From assembly GCA_020081605.1 (NCBI GenBank), contig JAHREC010000013.1:1-64000 (forward strand): a stretch of DNA of 64,000 nucleotides, given 5' to 3'. This DNA is from Albifimbria verrucaria (lineage: Eukaryota; Ascomycota; Sordariomycetes; Hypocreales; Stachybotryaceae). Below, one piece after another: positions 59,268 through 64,000 of this stretch (its first letter is position 1; each line of letters begins with the position of its first letter). Both the position numbers and the translations under genes were made by a program. The notes beneath the pieces are model-generated. The model saw nothing but the letters and a program-made list of their open reading frames with translations. It was not told the origin of the DNA and did no database searches.

Positions 59268-60662
59268 CTACTCCTCAGCGCCCTCATAAACATAGGCCAG
59301 CGGACTACGAACGTGAACATTCCTCGTGGCAGTACTGGGAGAGGCGCCAGTAACCCATGCAAGCTTAACTCCCTTCTGGAAAAGGAGGCAATAAGTTGAG
59401 CCTCCGTGGTGGAACATTCCGATTTCTTCTCCCTTTTCACAGATTGTGGGAAGTTATCTTGTAACCTCTCGTTGATCTCACAAGTCGATACATCAGCCAT
59501 CCCGACGTAGATGACGCCAACGAGCCCAACAGGCTCAGGTGCCTTGATCATGAAGATTGCTCGAGTTGCAACATGGGTAATGTAACCCTGTGCTTTGTCG
59601 GGAGAAGCTGGATCAGGGCCCTCTGGGTTTGTAAAGCCAGTGATGGTAGGCTCGGAGAAGTACGTCCCGTTCACAATCTTGCTGGACAGCACCTCACCAT
59701 CCACGGGGAGTTCCAGCGATGGTAAGACGTGGCGCTCAAGAAAGCTTGATAGACCGTTCCACCGATAAAAAGTCCGCGTCTGTACTGTGATCAAGCATCT
59801 CAGCCACCGAATACGCCTGGCCCTTTAGCCAGAAGCTGTCGTATTCCTCAACGTTTGTCTGAAGGCTAAATGGTTTGGATTCACATGAGCTCGCGATCCA
59901 TCTTGGATCGTTGGGGAAAGCGACTGGCCGGAGAGTGTCAAAGTCATTGAATTCCCTGATAAAGAAGGAGTCCCACGATTGAAAACCCCAGTGCTCGGGA
60001 TCATTCTCTGGATCGCACTTGAAGAGCTGCTGAAAGGTATATGTCTGGTCGTCGGCATTAGTGTCCGATTCGATGGTCTGCAATGCCTCGGTGCTGAGCC
60101 ATCCGTTTTCACCAGTCGTAATGACGTATTGGGATTTGTTTGTCATGAGTACTTGATCCCTCCAGAGGTTGAGAATATTCTTGATGCACTCGTTGACCTC
60201 CGCCTTGAGGAAGAAAGCGTAACCACTTTGGGTAGCCATGGGCCAGTCCAGAATTGCATTGAACGGGAACCCAATCAAGCCAACGCCATACGCAGTCATG
60301 CTCCAGCTGGGAGCAATGTTTTGATTTATAATATACGCGAAAGTCTCAAGCATGTGCTTGTAGCTTTTGATCTGCTTGTTCCCTATAGGATCCTGTCTGT
60401 AAGGATCTTTGTCGGGAACTTCGTCGAACATGGAGGAGGCCAGCATGCGAAGCTCAGCAGTGCTCTCAATAAGATTATTTAATTCCATGACGGGTTCAGG
60501 CCATATCTCAGCCTCGGCCCGTCGACGAAGTCGTTTCTTTCGATCAACTTCCTCAACAAGTTGACGAACCCAATCAATCAAGATCTGGGGCTTCTTGGGT
60601 AACCATTCGCCGACACGCTGGAATCGCCGTTGGCGATACGCAACTGGAACAATGGTAGCCAT
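59268..60662 (-). CDS. Phosphatidylserine-decarboxylase-family enzyme with N-terminal PSDC domain
   Basis: The ATG at 60662 begins MATIVPVAYRQRRF; longer frames upstream lack an ATG. An N-terminal PSDC-type domain (about residues 20-220; DWVRQLVEEVDRKK, MLETFAYIINQNIAPSWSMTAYG, LDWPMATQSGYAFFL) precedes the catalytic part: WGFQSWDSFFIREF, RPVAFPNDPRWIASSCES, FWLKGQAYSVAEML, YHRWNSP, NGTYFSEPTITGF, ATRAIFMI and GMADVSTCEI. The self-cleavage site is GGS in MFHHGGSTYCLLF, which forms the pyruvoyl cofactor, and it is intact. The length (about 465 residues) matches the family. Breaks at runs 59767-59771, 59705-59708 and 59448-59450 each need one base. Members decarboxylate phosphatidylserine or, in some fungi, amino acids such as tryptophan; the substrate here is undetermined. 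There is no biosynthetic cluster beside it. Confidence 0.85.
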
Positions 60663-61940
60663 CTTGAAATTGAACAATGGCTTATAGTTGAAAATTGATG
60701 AAGTAACAGGGAAAGGATGTCTTTGACTAGACTGAAGTTGAAGGGTTTGTCTATTGAATCGATTGTACTTGCGGCGAGAAAACGAAGTATCTATAGTGCT
60801 CACCTAGACTGGTCACGTTGTCACACACACATCGATCGAGACCATTCTACAAAACCCTTTCTACAATCAAGACCAATCATGTTACGGCGATAAGTGTTGA
60901 CTTGTTGTACCGGTAACAGTGACTTCCTTGAGTTCTGGGTATCTCTATTGCATGTGTGAAAGATAATGTGTCACGGAAATTCGAGAATATACTGAATGCC
61001 TTCGTATTCAGGTGTCGGGTTGAATGCTAAGTGCGGGCAGGCAGCTGTTTGGTTACGGAGTTGACATATGAGACAAGTGATACTGGTGTTGCATGCAGCT
61101 GGAACATCGCGTACGTTTTTCGCCGAATCAAACCGGAGCGGGATAGAATTGATGCTTCGTAACCTGATACACAACATCCTCGGTACGCATCTCTACAAGA
61201 GCTGAAAAACACAAAGGCGGGGTAAGATTTGCCCAATGCAGATATTCCTGCATCCAATGTGGTATCCAAACCGGTGAAGGACTTACTACTTATGCGATGA
61301 GTAGTCAATGAATATATCTCGCTTGTCATTGCCCTCACCGGGTGTGTGTTCAATGTATTTGACTTCTCATGTATGGAAATATTGGATAATATCTGCAGAT
61401 AAGGGTCAGAGTTCAGGTTTGCATGGAACTCTGTTGATATCAATTCCACTACAACAAAAGTGTAGGTCCACATAGTTGTGTCAGATTGATAGGCTTATAT
61501 ATGCACCAACAAACTGTCTCCTCAGATGGGCAAACAAATTGAGAGCTCCGACTGTTACAAACGCAATCTGTCACACTACTTGGTCAAGTCTGCGGCTTGA
61601 GTAGTCGCAGTCTTGCAATCGCCTCGGGTAGCCCATGCATGGTTTTGGGCAGCTTGTAAGAGAAAGATATTTATTTCGCATCTCGCGCTTTATCGCGCCC
61701 ATCATCTCTGGCTCACGCAAAAGCGAATTCCCACAAAATGGATGGAAATGGAGTCAGCAAACTCCAACAGCAATACCGCATCAAACCATCAAGAATAAAT
61801 ATCTCGGAGGATATTTTATTTCAACTGATTTAGTTATAGAGTCTGACAGAAACGTGTCCAACGAAAGCTTAGAAAGATCCCTAAGCCTAAAGATGTACCC
61901 CTTTACTATATGCTCTGAGAGAACTTATCTGTCTTAAGAG
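60663..61940. other. Upstream region of the decarboxylase; weak two-exon ORF
   Basis: A minus-strand frame from the ATG at 61473 can be spliced with a GTAAGT donor near 61287 and a TTTTTCAG acceptor near 61206, but all frames downstream are open and no domain appears, so I do not call a gene. The DNA turns AT-rich after 61940. Confidence 0.3.
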
Positions 61941-64000
61941 ATATAGAATCAAGTATATACCGCGTTATTATTATTTTTTAGCCTAAAGTCGAGCTCACGA
62001 GGACCGGACTTAATTTAAGAAGTAAATAGATTATTTAACTTTATTAATAACTATAAGCTAATACTATAGATATATCTTAAAATCTTATTTAAGGACTTTT
62101 AGGAATCGGAGTATCTTCTTATTTATTAGAAATATAAAGGATTAAGATATTTTTATTTAAGATTATTATATTATAGAATTAAAGAAATATAATTAATATA
62201 AAACTTAAAGAATATAAAATAAATATTATATATTATATATAGATTATAATATTAAATACTTTTTATAATAAATAAATTTATTATATATTAAATAATAAAT
62301 ATAGTATAAATAAAATTAGATTATTATTTTTAAATAAATAATAAAATTTATTTTAATTTAAAATAATATATATTTATATTATTAATTAAATTAAATTACT
62401 CTTTAAAGAATTTATTTAATAAATAATTTAATAATTATATATTATTAATAATTAATAATTTTCTTAATTAATAAATTAAAGAAAAGTTTTATTTATATAT
62501 TTTTATTTTTTATTAATTAAAGAAAATAAAATAATTTCTAATTATTTTATAAATTATATAAAATTAAATAGTTATTATTTACTTCTTTATATTTAATTTA
62601 ATATTTTTATACTTAATTAATTATTTCTATAATTAATTAAATATTTTATTTTTATTATTTTTATTTAATTTATTATTTAATTAATTCTTTTAAATTTATT
62701 TATTTTTATTTTATTACTTTATATAATATATATATAATTATCTATAATATAAGCTTCTATAATAATAATAACTAATTAAAGAGTAAATTATATAATTTTT
62801 AATTATTTTATAAATTTAGATTAAATTAAATTATTTAATTTTAAATTTTATATTTATATAGATTATAATATTATTAAAGCTTTTAATACTTTATAGAACT
62901 AAGCTTTTTATTATAGCTAAATATAAATAATATTAATAGCTAAGCCTATTAATAATAAGGCTTTTCTAAAGTATAAAGGTATAATAATCGAGGGTTATTC
63001 TATACTATAAAATAAATATAAAATAAGTAAAATTAAGGTTATTTATCCTTAAATAAATAAATAAGGCTTATTTTAACTTAAAATAATATATATATAAATT
63101 ATTAATTAAATTAAATTATTCTTTAAGGAACTTAATTAAAAAATAGCTTAATAATTATATATTATTAATAGCTAATAGTCTTTTAATTAATAACCAGGAG
63201 AAGACTCCTATTTATATACTTATAATTTTATATATTTTTATATAAGGTAGCCTAGAGTATTTAGTATTATTATACTCTAGTATTTTATTATATAGTATAC
63301 TATAATACTCCTTTCTTTTATTAAATCTTATTTATTCTTTTTATAGTATTTTCTTAGTTTATATTTTATTATACTAAATAATTATTTTATTTTTTTTATT
63401 CTTAATTAAATAAACTTCTATATATAATTTATTATAATATAAGCTATTATACTATTTATATTATAAAGATAAGTATAATATATAATTATACTTAATTATT
63501 CTATAGGCTTAGATTAATCTATTCTAATATATTTTAAATATTATATTAATATAGATTATAATATAATACTCCCTTCCTATAGCTAAGTTCTCTAGGCTAG
63601 GGTTATTATATAAGGTTATTTATTATTTATTTTATTAATAAATTAATTTACTTCTTTTTATTTTCTTATAATATTAATATTATATTTAATAGGATTTTAT
63701 ATTTAAAATATTAATTAAATTATATAAATATTATTATTATTAATTTTAAAGGTTTATTTATTATATTTTATTCTTATTATTTTAAATAAAAAAAATATAT
63801 TATATAAATATAAAATCTAATTATTATTCTTATTATATATATATAAATAAAAAGTATAATAGTTTTTCCTTAATAATAAATTATAAATTTTTAACCTTTA
63901 GTATATTTATATTATTATTTATTTCTTAAGGTAATTATTTAGAATTTAAATACTTAATATTAAATTAAATAGAATATTACTTTTATTAAAATAAAGCTTT
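61940..64000. mobile_element. AT-rich block, RIP-mutated retroelements
   Basis: It continues to the window edge. It contains two sequences of the same family as the LTR-like repeats at 19.4 and 23.5 kb: one near 62740-62870 (ATAATATAAGCTTCTATAAT, TAATTAAAGAGTAA) and one near 63420-63570 (ACTTAATTATTCTATAGG, then TATTATATTAATATAG). No frame survives. Confidence 0.65.

Noticed and set aside
60971..61473. Two-exon secreted protein
   Set aside because: Splice sites are plausible, but all three downstream frames are open and nothing supports a choice.
1..64000. tRNA and rRNA genes
   Set aside because: I looked for cloverleaf A/B-box patterns and rRNA cores and recognised none. A covariance-model scan would be decisive.

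Overview
This is a chromosome end of a filamentous ascomycete (Pezizomycotina, probably Sordariomycetes/Hypocreales). The evidence is a terminal (CCCTAA)n tract at base 1, short 50-90 nt introns with GTAAGT-type donors and CTAAC/TGAC branch sites, fungus-specific families (HET, DUF6594, DUF4419, fungal CorA-like, PSDC-type decarboxylase) and several kilobase-scale blocks of almost pure A+T that look like RIP-mutated transposons. I ran no database search, so family names rest on motif recognition.

Layout. 1-2.2 kb: telomere, degenerate telomere-like DNA and a 12-bp minisatellite. 2.2-8.1 kb: small accessory genes (unknown protein, secreted protein, a protein of the family often misnamed 'cytochrome c1', an RNase H-like protein, a second secreted protein). 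8.4-10.2 kb: GT31-like glycosyltransferase. 11.2-17.9 kb: two large minus-strand genes in tandem, one a very acidic protein and one with a ParB-like GQHR motif. They end at an approximately 1-kb repeat (18.0-19.0 kb) whose inverted copy lies at 36.9-37.8 kb. 19.0-23.6 kb: AT-rich block with LTR-like direct repeats. 23.7-30.0 kb: membrane protein, Cys/His-finger protein and a truncated NAD(P)-binding protein. 30.0-32.1 kb: AT-rich block. 32.4-36.1 kb: cysteine-rich secreted protein and an intact 810-residue membrane glycoprotein. 37.8-41.8 kb: AT-rich block. 42.1-45.4 kb: a 5'-truncated EBP-type sterol isomerase head-to-head with a dead amidase, then a HET-domain relic. 46.4-47.6 kb: retroelement relic. 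48.1-56.9 kb: DUF6594, DUF4419, a large unknown gene and a CorA-like gene. 59.3-60.7 kb: PSDC-type decarboxylase. 57.5-58.8 and 61.9-64.0 kb: more AT-rich DNA.

Two things matter most. First, nearly every apparent frameshift that I traced is a one-base loss inside a homopolymer, and adding one base restores a long family-like frame. The genes are therefore probably intact and the sequence under-calls homopolymers. True decay is limited to the amidase, the HET relic, the NAD(P)-binding fragment and the repeats. Second, the DUF6594 gene and the large unknown gene share a near-identical N-terminal module centred on PLPLPEMVGAGRVK, and they bracket the DUF4419 gene. With the HET relic and the CorA-like protein nearby, this looks like an allorecognition or cell-death type locus, which is inference only.
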